This document shows positions 1-7,790 of a stretch of DNA of 64,000 nt, one piece after another. Position 1 is the first letter of the stretch. Each line of letters begins with the position of its first letter. The DNA is from Rhodothermia bacterium (GTDB taxonomy: Bacteria; Bacteroidota; Rhodothermia; Balneolales; Balneolaceae), in contig JAUICM010000006.1 in assembly GCA_030427885.1 (NCBI GenBank), positions 1-64,000 of the forward strand, written 5' to 3'. The position numbers and the translations under genes were made by a program. The notes beneath the pieces were generated by a model, which searched no databases, was not told the origin of the DNA, and saw nothing but the letters and a program-made list of their open reading frames with translations.

Positions 1-2
1 TG

Positions 3-770
3 ATGTTCCGTGATAATACCGGTGGGGAAATATACAACTCCATCTTTGGCCAACATCATGGCTACGCTCTTACCGTTGAGGAATCAACCAAAGAGACAGA
101 TAGTAAAACCCGTTTAGCTGAAGGTGACCTGATGATCCAGAACAACCTGTGGTTTGATATTGCAGCCGGAACGGATGCTGCGGCATTAGGAAACAATGTG
201 GATTATGTGGTTGACTACCTCAGCGATGCTGCTAACGCGAATGTGATCGCTGATCCTATACTGAATGCAGTAAGTCGTATAGATGGAGATAAAGGACTAG
301 ATCCTCGTCCAAACCTGAGCAGCCCTGCATACACAATGACTCTGAAAGACATGTCGGGAGACAGCTGGTTCTATGAGGCTGATTACGCTGGTGCTTTTGG
401 TACAAGCCTTTGGATAGCAGGCTGGACGGCTCTTGCAGAAAACGGATATCTGGGAACCGGTGGCGTGATTAACCCGATCGAAGAAGAAGTGGTTGAAACT
501 CCGACTCAGATCGTTCTTGATCAAAACTATCCAAACCCATTCAACCCGAGCACCAGGATCTCATTCAGTCTGCCTTCTTCTCAGAAAGTAAGTCTGAAAG
601 TATTTGATATGCTCGGCCGTGAAGTGGCAACGATTGTGAACAATGAAACTATCTCCGCAGGAACTCAGACTTTCAACTTTGATGCGTCTGGTCTTTCAAG
701 TGGAGTGTATATCTATCGTTTGGTGGGTAATAATGTAGCTCTTACCCGCAAAATGACCCTGATCAAGTAA
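3..770 (+). CDS. T9SS-sorted secreted protein, 5' truncated
   Basis: This is the C-terminal 255 residues of an exported protein. The frame is open to the left edge, so the real start lies outside the window and the first ATG (position 3) is probably internal. The last 85 or so residues form a type A T9SS sorting domain: NYPNPFNPSTR near residue 175, then VFDMLGREVATI, GVYIYRL and a final LTRKMTLIK. This domain directs passage through the type IX secretion channel and attachment or release at the cell surface. The part before it (residues 1-165) has no domain I recognise. A strong intrinsic terminator follows at 829-860. The sorting domain is certain; the function of the rest is unknown. Confidence 0.8.
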   Translation: MFRDNTGGEIYNSIFGQHHGYALTVEESTKETDSKTRLAEGDLMIQNNLWFDIAAGTDAAALGNNVDYVVDYLSDAANANVIADPILNAVSRIDGDKGLDPRPNLSSPAYTMTLKDMSGDSWFYEADYAGAFGTSLWIAGWTALAENGYLGTGGVINPIEEEVVETPTQIVLDQNYPNPFNPSTRISFSLPSSQKVSLKVFDMLGREVATIVNNETISAGTQTFNFDASGLSSGVYIYRLVGNNVALTRKMTLIK

Positions 771-828
771 GGGTTTCTACTCAAGAAAGAAACGTCTCAC
801 TTAGTTGTGAGGTGTGCTGATCACAAGG

Positions 829-860
829 GGGTTTCGAGGAATCGAAACCCTCTTTTTTTA
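829..860 (+). terminator. Intrinsic terminator after the T9SS gene
   Basis: A perfect 9-bp stem (GGGTTTCGA at 829-837 with TCGAAACCC at 842-850, loop GGAA) is followed at once by TCTTTTTTTA. It ends the transcript of the upstream T9SS gene. It also argues against starting the next gene at the ATG at 814, because that reading frame would run through the hairpin. Confidence 0.9.
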
Positions 861-924
861 TAGTGCTTTTTGGAACCGTTATTCATTTCTTTGGGTTCAG
901 GCAGTTGAATTAAATAATAGCATT

Positions 925-1359
925 TTGATATTCGTAACCCGAAAAGCACATTTTAATGCCGCGCACCGGCTTCATAATCCGAAGAAGTCGGAGGAATGGA
1001 ACAGAGAAACCTTTGGTAAATGCAATTACCCAAACTGGCATGGTCATAACTATGTGATCGAAGTCACTGTTGCAGGAGAGGCAGACCCCGATACCGGTTT
1101 TGTGATCGATCTGGGAAAGCTGAAAGGTATTATCCGCGAAAAGATAACTGAGCCATGTGACCACAGGAACCTGAATCTTGACGTCCCTTTTATGGAAGGA
1201 ATTATGCCTACAACAGAAAACCTGGCAAAGGCTTTTTATAAAGAACTGAAGGAAGAAGTTGAAGCTATTGCATATGATGACAGTGTACTCTACTCCGTAA
1301 AGGTATTTGAGACCGAGAGAAATATCGCGGAGTACTGTCCGTATAGAATGAAAGAATAA
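925..1359 (+). CDS. 6-pyruvoyltetrahydropterin synthase family (PTPS/QueD)
   Basis: About 144 residues, the usual size for the PTPS/QueD family, which acts on 7,8-dihydroneopterin triphosphate in pterin or queuosine synthesis. Zinc ligands are visible in HFNAAHRL and WHGHNY, and the catalytic cysteine lies in FGKCNYPNWHGH. The Cys-x5-His-Gly-His spacing is the one associated with true PTPS (PTPS-II); queuosine QueD typically has Cys-x3-His-Gly-His. A pterin product is therefore somewhat more likely than preQ0, but this is inference. I place the start at TTG 925, giving MIFVTRKAHFNAAH. The longer ATG frame from 814 crosses the terminator at 829-860 and adds residues foreign to the family. Confidence 0.85.
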   Translation: MIFVTRKAHFNAAHRLHNPKKSEEWNRETFGKCNYPNWHGHNYVIEVTVAGEADPDTGFVIDLGKLKGIIREKITEPCDHRNLNLDVPFMEGIMPTTENLAKAFYKELKEEVEAIAYDDSVLYSVKVFETERNIAEYCPYRMKE

Positions 1360-1362
1360 AAA

Positions 1363-1806
1363 TTATAAGTTAATCTTTTTCATTCTTGAGAATGGGTATC
1401 CTCCACAGCCTGTCCTAGGAGCTGCACGATCTGGGGACGAAACGGCACGAGCTGAATCTGCAGATGGGGCGTCATACACACTCATACAAAAACCCCATTC
1501 GAAAGGAGCCACATCTTTAAACTGAATCCAGTCGATGCGGGTATAAAGGAGAGGATCATAGGGATTCAGTGAATCATTCTGCCCGATGAAATACTGCTCT
1601 TCCAAATTCCATTCTGCAATATGGAGTATAGTATGTTCTTCCATTGTAAATAAACTGTCATTGATGACATACCTGATTCCGTAATCGTCTTCAAACTGGC
1701 CAGTCATAAATTCAGGAACCAATCCATCTTTTGGCAGTTCAGTTTTTGTTTGGGAAATGCAGTTAAGAAATAAGAGCAGAATAAAAGGGAGTACAAACGA
1801 TCTCAT
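1363..1806 (-). CDS. Small secreted or lipoprotein, unknown function
   Basis: About 147 residues beginning MRSFVLPFILLLFLNC, a short hydrophobic export signal ending in a cysteine that could be lipidated, although FLNC is not an ideal lipobox. No family is recognised. The body is acidic and aromatic, and a Cys pair (FCMSVYD and TGCGGYP) near the C-terminus could form a disulphide. The start at 1806 is preferred over the open frame to 1839 because it gives a clean signal and begins 11 bases after the stop of the upstream lipoprotein gene. The two genes read as an operon. Confidence 0.6.
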   Translation of the reverse strand: MRSFVLPFILLLFLNCISQTKTELPKDGLVPEFMTGQFEDDYGIRYVINDSLFTMEEHTILHIAEWNLEEQYFIGQNDSLNPYDPLLYTRIDWIQFKDVAPFEWGFCMSVYDAPSADSARAVSSPDRAAPRTGCGGYPFSRMKKINL

Positions 1807-1817
1807 AGGGCCTAATT

Positions 1818-3098
1818 TCAGTAGCGCACCGGCCGCCACTCAACGCTGGTTATCGGCGAAGAAGAATCTGTGATTTTTGTAAGATTCTCCCCATCAAGAT
1901 CAATAGTGTAAATGCTCTCAGTGTTATTGGTTGTATCAATTGCGGTAAAAACGATGTTTGTGTTTCCGGGTAACCACGAAACATTGGTTTCAAGAAGAGA
2001 GTTATCTGTTATTTGAGTTTCTTCTCTTCCAGCCGGATTACTTATATATATCTCCGTTGTTCCGTTATCTTCTTTGAGATAGCTTATAAATTGAGAATTA
2101 TCAGAAATTCGAACTGATTTATAGTTTACACCTGCCACACTATCCTGTATAATTTCTTGTACAAACTCATATACTCCTAATAAAGCGATATTTGAAATAT
2201 AATCCTGGCTATCGAGGTTTACGTCTGGATTTCCATGTTGAGTGATTAGATAGGCACCATCCGGTGACCAATCTCTGATTTCGAATTTATTTGAACTGAA
2301 CTGATTCAAATAACGAGTCGAGTAATTCTCAGAAGTGAGATCGACCCAGTATATTCCGTCACTTCTTAAATCAGTTTCCGAAGAGTTATGAATCAATGTG
2401 TATTTGTTGTAGGCAACATAACGACCGCTGGGTGATAAATATATATTGTCAATCCATTCATCATTTATGGTTTGATTAGTGTATACCACTTTTTTATCGG
2501 TTCCATCAGCATACATAGTAACGATCTGGAACGATGCGCCCGGAACATCATCCTGAATGGCCATAATCCTTTCCCCATCAGGAAACCACTGAGCTCCGAA
2601 ATAATTTCCCAAAAGGCGTTCTTCTCCTGTGTTGGAGTCTTTCAGGTAAAGTGAATCCGATGCGACAAACAGAAGATCGGCTTCCTGATAAAAAGCATCA
2701 GCAGGTTGCCAGGGACTCTGGACTACTTTAACACGAATCTTTACAGTTTCTGATACCGGACGTCGGTACGACTGAAAAAGGCGAACAGTGTGAAGATATT
2801 CTCCGGTATCGGCTGGAGCCCGCCATATAAGATAATTCTGTGGGGAAATTACATTCCTGTATTCACCATCAGGCTGTTGAATAAACCAGGACATAAAGCT
2901 ATCAGCGGACAATCTAGGTGCAGTTGTTTCTAATACCGTTACATAGTTAGAGGCTACAACACTATCAGTTGCTTCAATTTCAAATTCAATATTAGTACCG
3001 AATCCCGTGTAGGGGTCTTCCTGACAAGCATTAAAAACCAATAAAATGATGAATAGTCCTAAAAAAAAATAAGTATGTAGTCGCATTAATTTTCCCAT
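1818..3098 (-). CDS. TolB-like beta-propeller lipoprotein
   Basis: A 426-residue lipoprotein. The signal MRLHTYFFLGLFIILL ends in the lipobox FNAC, so the mature protein is expected to be membrane-anchored in the periplasm. Residues 140-420 contain repeated PD40/WD40-like blades with the typical W-PDG or W-PG signatures: AQWFPDGERIM, LSPSGRYVAYN, DWSPDGAYL, SWLPGNTNIVF and EWRPVRY. TolB-type propellers usually mediate protein-protein contacts. No catalytic motif was seen. Met1 (3098) and Met5 (3086) are both possible starts. It is followed closely by another small envelope protein gene. Confidence 0.75.
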   Translation of the reverse strand: MGKLMRLHTYFFLGLFIILLVFNACQEDPYTGFGTNIEFEIEATDSVVASNYVTVLETTAPRLSADSFMSWFIQQPDGEYRNVISPQNYLIWRAPADTGEYLHTVRLFQSYRRPVSETVKIRVKVVQSPWQPADAFYQEADLLFVASDSLYLKDSNTGEERLLGNYFGAQWFPDGERIMAIQDDVPGASFQIVTMYADGTDKKVVYTNQTINDEWIDNIYLSPSGRYVAYNKYTLIHNSSETDLRSDGIYWVDLTSENYSTRYLNQFSSNKFEIRDWSPDGAYLITQHGNPDVNLDSQDYISNIALLGVYEFVQEIIQDSVAGVNYKSVRISDNSQFISYLKEDNGTTEIYISNPAGREETQITDNSLLETNVSWLPGNTNIVFTAIDTTNNTESIYTIDLDGENLTKITDSSSPITSVEWRPVRY

Positions 3099-3158
3099 AT
3101 GTGGGTTCTAACGCCGGAAGTTGGAAATTATTAGCAGTAGTTCAAAACATAGGGTGAA

Positions 3159-3189
3159 AATAAAAAATCCCTGCACTTAAAAGTGCAGG
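3159..3189 (-). terminator. Minus-strand intrinsic terminator upstream of the lipoprotein gene
   Basis: A 9-bp stem (3170-3178 with 3181-3189, AAGTGCAGG reading out of the right arm) closes on a very tight AA step, so the real loop must open a pair. On the minus strand it is followed by ATTTTTTATTTT. It therefore works only for leftward transcripts, about 60 bases before the start of the 1818-3098 gene. Something must be transcribed leftwards into it. Confidence 0.65.
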
Positions 3190-3310
3190 ACTATATAAGA
3201 AGGTTTACAATATCTATATGGCAGATATTGAGGAGTTAAAGGGGCTAGTATTTTGCTCTGTAGAATACAGATAAAGTCCTCCTTATTGGGATAAGTCAGG
3301 CTATGACACA
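3159..3310 (-). ncRNA. Candidate small RNA or leader/attenuator
   Basis: There is no ORF in the 288-base gap 3099-3386, yet a leftward terminator lies in it (3159-3189). The stretch before the terminator has internal pairing: CAATATCT/AGATATTG around 3207-3230, GTATT/AATAC around 3248-3268, and AGGACT (3187-3192) with AGTCCT (3275-3280). A TTGACG lies on the minus strand near 3318. This fits either a free-standing RNA of 100-130 nt or a regulated leader of the lipoprotein operon. No known RNA family was recognised, and the boundaries are guesses. Confidence 0.25.
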
Positions 3311-3341
3311 GGTGGAGCGTCAAGTAACTTTTCCAATGAAA

Positions 3342-3349
3342 TAATTTTG
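3342..3349 (+). promoter_or_regulatory. Candidate -7 element for the cupin gene
   Basis: TAATTTTG matches the Bacteroidota -7 consensus TAnnTTTG exactly and lies 37 bases before the ATG at 3387. A good TTG at -33 is not present, so only half of the promoter is supported. Confidence 0.4.
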
Positions 3350-3386
3350 TTAGATTTCAATCTACTAATAAGAAAACAATACAAAA

Positions 3387-3854
3387 ATGAAAAAAGCTCT
3401 TCACTCAGTATTTATCACTCTATTAATGCTTCTGTCTGGATGGATCGGATGGTCAGCAAACGAGTACCAACGCGATATTGATTCTCAGGTGATCACAGAT
3501 TCTGAAGCTGAGACATTACACGAAAATTGGGGAGACCTCATCATTTATACTCCCGAAGATGGCACAGAGACCTTCAGTATGACTAATGCTTTAACGGCTG
3601 TGGCCGTGATAAAATCCGGAATGGAAATACATCCTCCACACCAGCATACAGCTGAGGAATTTATGTACGTGGTGGAAGGTAACGGAACCTGGAGTGTGAA
3701 CGGAGAAGAATTTCCCGCAAAGGCAGGAGATATGATGTATGCAAAACCATGGGACTGGCACGGTATAACCAACACAGGAGATAAACCATTGAAATTCTTT
3801 GTGGTTAAATGGGATGGTAAGGGCGTTAAAGTTCCAGCTCAGGGAAAAAGATAA
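3387..3854 (+). CDS. Exported single-domain cupin protein
   Basis: A 155-residue protein with an N-terminal hydrophobic segment (residues 5-24) that acts as signal or anchor. A cupin_2 barrel spans about residues 65-145. The two cupin motifs are visible: HPPHQHTAEEFMYVVEG carries the metal-binding His/His/Glu and WHGITNTGDKP carries the later His. Such proteins bind a metal and act as small-ligand sensors, isomerases or dioxygenases; the substrate cannot be read from sequence. The next gene starts 76 bases downstream, so it may be cotranscribed with the large nuclease. Confidence 0.8.
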   Translation: MKKALHSVFITLLMLLSGWIGWSANEYQRDIDSQVITDSEAETLHENWGDLIIYTPEDGTETFSMTNALTAVAVIKSGMEIHPPHQHTAEEFMYVVEGNGTWSVNGEEFPAKAGDMMYAKPWDWHGITNTGDKPLKFFVVKWDGKGVKVPAQGKR

Positions 3855-3930
3855 AACACTTTATGTTCGGGTAACATTAAGTGGTTATCTTTACGCTCTA
3901 TTTAAAATATTTATTTCAGTTTGTTTATTT

Positions 3931-6900
3931 ATGAGACTTAGAAGTTTTGCTCTCGCATTCGTATTTCTTTTCGTTAGTTATTCTGCTCCTCTATTAGCAC
4001 AAAGTTGCCCCGCACAGGGGGAAGTTATATTTCCTGGGATTTCAGGTCAGCAGCTATTGGATTCTCTGGTTACGAAGTATAAACCTACTAAGTACAAATC
4101 GTACAATGTTGCCCGGGATATCTTGTACTCAAAGATCGATAATGTAAACGGGTATGTGTATGGAATTTACACGGGATACAAAGCTGCAATCCCTCAAGAT
4201 TCTGCAACGGCCCGGGCGAACGCAAATACGGTAAGTATTAATGCAGAGCATACATGGCCCCAAAGTATGGGAGCAACCGATGGTACTCAGGCACATTCTG
4301 ACATGAATCATTTACGTCCGTCATATACAGTTGCAAATAGTGCCCGTGGAAATGCACCTTTTGCAGAGATTCCGGATAACGAGACAAATACCTGGTACCT
4401 TAATTCGAGCTCAGTATCAACCCCAATTCCTGATTCACTGGATAAGTACAGTGAAAAAAGAAACAGTCCGGAAGCCTGGGAGCCCCGGGAAGCCTATAAA
4501 GGAGATGTAGCAAGGGGGATGTTTTATTTCTATACGATGTATAAAGGTCAGGCTGATGCTGCAGACCCCGATTTTTTCGATACTCAAAAAGAGTATTTAA
4601 GAATATGGAATTCTATTGATTCGGTATCATCGGCAGAGCACGATCGTACTTGTGCTATCGCACCATATCAGGATGGTAAAGTGAATCCATTTGTGGTTGA
4701 TCCAACTCTGGTTGATCGTGCTTTTTTTGATGGTGTTTCTGCCCATACAAATGTTCAGTTTAAAGCTTCAGGAAACAGCGTTTCTGAAACCCCCGGTATT
4801 TTGATGGTCAATGTTGAGGTTTCTTTGATAAACCCTAACCCGGATACAGCAACAACCGTTGGGCTTAGCATTACGGGAGGAACAGCTACTCCGGATGTAG
4901 ATTTTGATGCTTTTACTACACAAACTATAACATTTGATCCGGGTAGTACACAAGCTCCTATTTTTCAATTTCAGATTTATGATGATGATGAGGAAGAATC
5001 ATCTGAGACAATAATTCTATCCCTTCAAAATATTTCAGGACCGGCAAATGCCCAGATCGGAGCAATGGACACTTATACTATTACCATTGAGGATGATGAC
5101 GGAGTTGGCCCGGTGGAGACTTCTAATAGTTCTGCCTGGATCAATGAGTTTCATTATGACAATGTGAGTACAGATGCTAATGAATTTGTAGAAATAGCGG
5201 CTCACACAGGACTTAAAGATATGAGTACCCTGACTCTTACATTGTATAACGGAAGTGGCGGGTCATCTTACGGTTCATATTCGGGAAGTGATTTTATACT
5301 GGGCGGAAGTTCAGGAGATGTCAACTTTTATTATCTGGAGATCCCTGGTATTCAAAATGGTGCTCCTGATGGGATGAGTTTGGATATTGATGGCAATTTG
5401 GTACAGTTTCTATCTTACGAAGGTGCTTTTACAGCCAGTGGTGGTCCGGCTAATGGAGTACTCAGTACGAATATAGGAGTAGAGGAAACGGGTTCTACAG
5501 AAGCAACTCATTCTTTATCTCTGATTGGTTCAGGGAAAGAATACGAAGATTTTACCTGGGCAGTAACTACTAGCTCATCAAAAGGAAGTGTGAATGATGG
5601 CCAAACTATTGAATTTTCGCCTACCTCAACTGAGCCTTCTATTTATGTTTTAGTTGATGGTGTTGCAGCTGACAGTGGTGCGATTATAGATTTTGGAGGT
5701 GTATTGGTAGATAACTCTTCTTCAAAAACCATCACTATTACAAATATCGGTGATACCACATTAGCTATAGCCGATATATCTAATTCGAATATCAGTTTCA
5801 CTGGTTCTGCTCTATCTGATGATTCCTTAAGTTTTAACGAGTCCGCTGAGATCACGCTAACCTTTTCGCCAATTGCATCAGGTGACGTTTCAGATACAAT
5901 AACTATTGAAAGCAATGCTTCTAACGTACCCGTATTTAAACTCATGCTTAAGGGAAAAGGTATTCAGGATGGTGAAATCATCCCTATTTCTGAGGCCAGA
6001 GGGCTTGCTCAGGGCACCAGAGTCACTATCTCTGGTATTGTTACTGTGGCAGAGGATTTTCGTGGGCCAATGTACTTTCAGGATGCTACCGGAGGCATTG
6101 CCTGGTATAACGACGCAATGCGAGACGCTAACAATAATTTCCTTTTGGATGTACAGCGCGGAGACTCCATTGTAATCAGCGGTGAACTGGGAAATTATAA
6201 TGATCTGATACAGATTGTGGGCAATGATCCTGAATATAGTTTTTATGATGATCCCGCCACAAAGATCATCCCGGAGCCTATTACGATGACTCAAATGAAT
6301 TCTGGTAATTATGAGGGGCAATTAGTTTCAGTTCAGGTTCAATTTGCAGATCCCGGGGCTTTACAAGGGAACACCAATTATGATATTTCCGATGATACCG
6401 GAACGGGACAGTTGAGGGTAAGTGCCTTTACAGATATCGTTGGTTCTATTGCACCTGATGATGAAACTACTATTGTTGGAGTAGTAGGTGTTTATAAGGG
6501 AGATTACCAGTTACTTCCCCGTGATCTGAAAGATATCGGAGCAGAAGAGATTGTTATTCCGGGAGCTGACACACCAAAAGCTGAAACTTTTGATATTGTA
6601 ACCTGGAATCTGAGATGGTTTGGCGATCCTAACCAAAATCCAGCCGATGATGACTTGCAATTGCAGAATGTGAAAACAGTAATTGACAGTATCGGAGCCG
6701 ATGTTTATGCACTTCAGGAAGTAGCGAACACAACTAAGTTCAGCGAACTCTTGAATACACTTTCTGGGTATGGAGGCTTTGTAGCAGGCTCACCTTACAA
6801 TGGGACTCAGAAAACAGCCTTCCTCTTCCGAAGAGAGACAATTGACTCAGTGAGTTCCGCGGTAATTTCAGATGGTTTTACCAAAAGTAAATGGGCGAAC

Positions 6901-7680
6901 GGCCGATATCCACTGGAATTCAAAATTATTGCCAATCTGGAAGGTTTTGAATCAAGGGAGTTCTATCTGTATGACATACATCTAAAAGCGACCTTTGATT
7001 CTCCGGATAGTGATTATGATCAAAGACAGGTTTCTTCCCAGGAATTTAAAGCCTATCTGGATACAAACCGTGATCGGGATAATGTGATTGTATTGGGTGA
7101 TTACAATGATGAGATGGGAACTTCAGTTGTTTCCGGAAAAGATTCTCCATTTAAGAATTTTGTGGATGATATGGAATACAGCGTGGTTACTAAAAACCTG
7201 GAGGACAAAGGATTTTCTTCTCATTCTGGTGGGGCATTCTTTGACCATATCACCTTTACTTCTGAGCTGGAAGACGAATATTTCCAGGGAACTGAAAACG
7301 TTCAGAATACTTCCTATGTAAGCAGTTATTTGAGTACAACCTCTGATCACTACCCAATTCTGGTGCGTTTCAAATTCCCACTTCTTACAAGTAATGAATT
7401 CGAAGCAGAGCTACCTACTGACCTAAGTCTTTCACAAAACTACCCGAATCCCTTCAACCCATCAACAATGATCAGTTACCAATTACCGGTAAGTGGTGAG
7501 GTTTCACTTAAAATCTTTGATATGCTGGGTCGGGAAGTGGCTACTCTTGTTAACGGAAGGCAAAGTGCTGGTAAGCAGGAAGTGAGATTTGATGCTGCCG
7601 GACTTTCCAGTGGTATTTATTTATATCGCCTGAATGCCGGTGGAGAAGTCTTAACCAGGAAGATGCTACTCGTTAAATAG
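3931..7680 (+). CDS. Secreted dual nuclease: endonuclease I + EEP domain, T9SS-sorted
   Basis: A 1249-residue multidomain protein starting at ATG 3931 (MRLRSFALAFVFLFVSYSA, signal to about residue 24). The open frame back to 3799 overlaps the cupin gene and lacks a signal. Domains in order: endonuclease I/NucM-like (25-270; EHTWPQS at 106-112, DMNHLRP at 124-130), Calx-beta (about 275-390), lamin-tail-like (about 400-545), an ASPM/HYDIN-type Ig-like segment (about 570-675), an OB-fold nucleic-acid-binding segment (about 685-830), an endonuclease/exonuclease/phosphatase domain (about 885-1150; TWNLRWFG, ALQEV, DIHLKAT, LGDYND, SDHYPI), and a T9SS sorting domain (about 1166-1249; NYPNPFNPST to LTRKML). 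Both nuclease centres look intact. Likely role: breakdown of extracellular DNA/RNA for phosphate, nucleosides or biofilm remodelling. Confidence 0.9.
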   Translation: MRLRSFALAFVFLFVSYSAPLLAQSCPAQGEVIFPGISGQQLLDSLVTKYKPTKYKSYNVARDILYSKIDNVNGYVYGIYTGYKAAIPQDSATARANANTVSINAEHTWPQSMGATDGTQAHSDMNHLRPSYTVANSARGNAPFAEIPDNETNTWYLNSSSVSTPIPDSLDKYSEKRNSPEAWEPREAYKGDVARGMFYFYTMYKGQADAADPDFFDTQKEYLRIWNSIDSVSSAEHDRTCAIAPYQDGKVNPFVVDPTLVDRAFFDGVSAHTNVQFKASGNSVSETPGILMVNVEVSLINPNPDTATTVGLSITGGTATPDVDFDAFTTQTITFDPGSTQAPIFQFQIYDDDEEESSETIILSLQNISGPANAQIGAMDTYTITIEDDDGVGPVETSNSSAWINEFHYDNVSTDANEFVEIAAHTGLKDMSTLTLTLYNGSGGSSYGSYSGSDFILGGSSGDVNFYYLEIPGIQNGAPDGMSLDIDGNLVQFLSYEGAFTASGGPANGVLSTNIGVEETGSTEATHSLSLIGSGKEYEDFTWAVTTSSSKGSVNDGQTIEFSPTSTEPSIYVLVDGVAADSGAIIDFGGVLVDNSSSKTITITNIGDTTLAIADISNSNISFTGSALSDDSLSFNESAEITLTFSPIASGDVSDTITIESNASNVPVFKLMLKGKGIQDGEIIPISEARGLAQGTRVTISGIVTVAEDFRGPMYFQDATGGIAWYNDAMRDANNNFLLDVQRGDSIVISGELGNYNDLIQIVGNDPEYSFYDDPATKIIPEPITMTQMNSGNYEGQLVSVQVQFADPGALQGNTNYDISDDTGTGQLRVSAFTDIVGSIAPDDETTIVGVVGVYKGDYQLLPRDLKDIGAEEIVIPGADTPKAETFDIVTWNLRWFGDPNQNPADDDLQLQNVKTVIDSIGADVYALQEVANTTKFSELLNTLSGYGGFVAGSPYNGTQKTAFLFRRETIDSVSSAVISDGFTKSKWANGRYPLEFKIIANLEGFESREFYLYDIHLKATFDSPDSDYDQRQVSSQEFKAYLDTNRDRDNVIVLGDYNDEMGTSVVSGKDSPFKNFVDDMEYSVVTKNLEDKGFSSHSGGAFFDHITFTSELEDEYFQGTENVQNTSYVSSYLSTTSDHYPILVRFKFPLLTSNEFEAELPTDLSLSQNYPNPFNPSTMISYQLPVSGEVSLKIFDMLGREVATLVNGRQSAGKQEVRFDAAGLSSGIYLYRLNAGGEVLTRKMLLVK

Positions 7681-7688
7681 AAAGGGGA

Positions 7689-7733
7689 TAGTTGAAAGTT
7701 GAGTTGTTAGACACAAAGCTCAACTTTCAACTA
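7689..7733. repeat. 15-bp perfect inverted repeat
   Basis: TAGTTGAAAGTTGAG (7689-7703) pairs with CTCAACTTTCAACTA (7719-7733) across a 15-base loop. CTCAACTTTC occurs again at 7740-7749. There is no clear T-run, so this may be a weak terminator after the nuclease gene or a small palindromic element of a dispersed family. The gap 7681-7790 holds nothing else that I can name. Confidence 0.7.
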
Positions 7734-7790
7734 ACATTTCTCAACTTTCTTTGAAAAACCCTTATCTTTTACGGTAATAATTTATCGTCC

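Noticed and set aside
814-924. Extended N-terminus of the pterin synthase from ATG 814
   Set aside because: The extension would run through a near-perfect terminator and adds sequence foreign to the family; TTG 925 gives the normal start.
3799-3930. N-terminal extension of the large nuclease
   Set aside because: It overlaps the cupin gene in another frame and would bury the signal peptide that begins at ATG 3931.
5643-6321. Long minus-strand open frames inside the nuclease gene
   Set aside because: They lie opposite well-supported domains of the plus-strand protein and show no family features; they are shadows of the coding strand.
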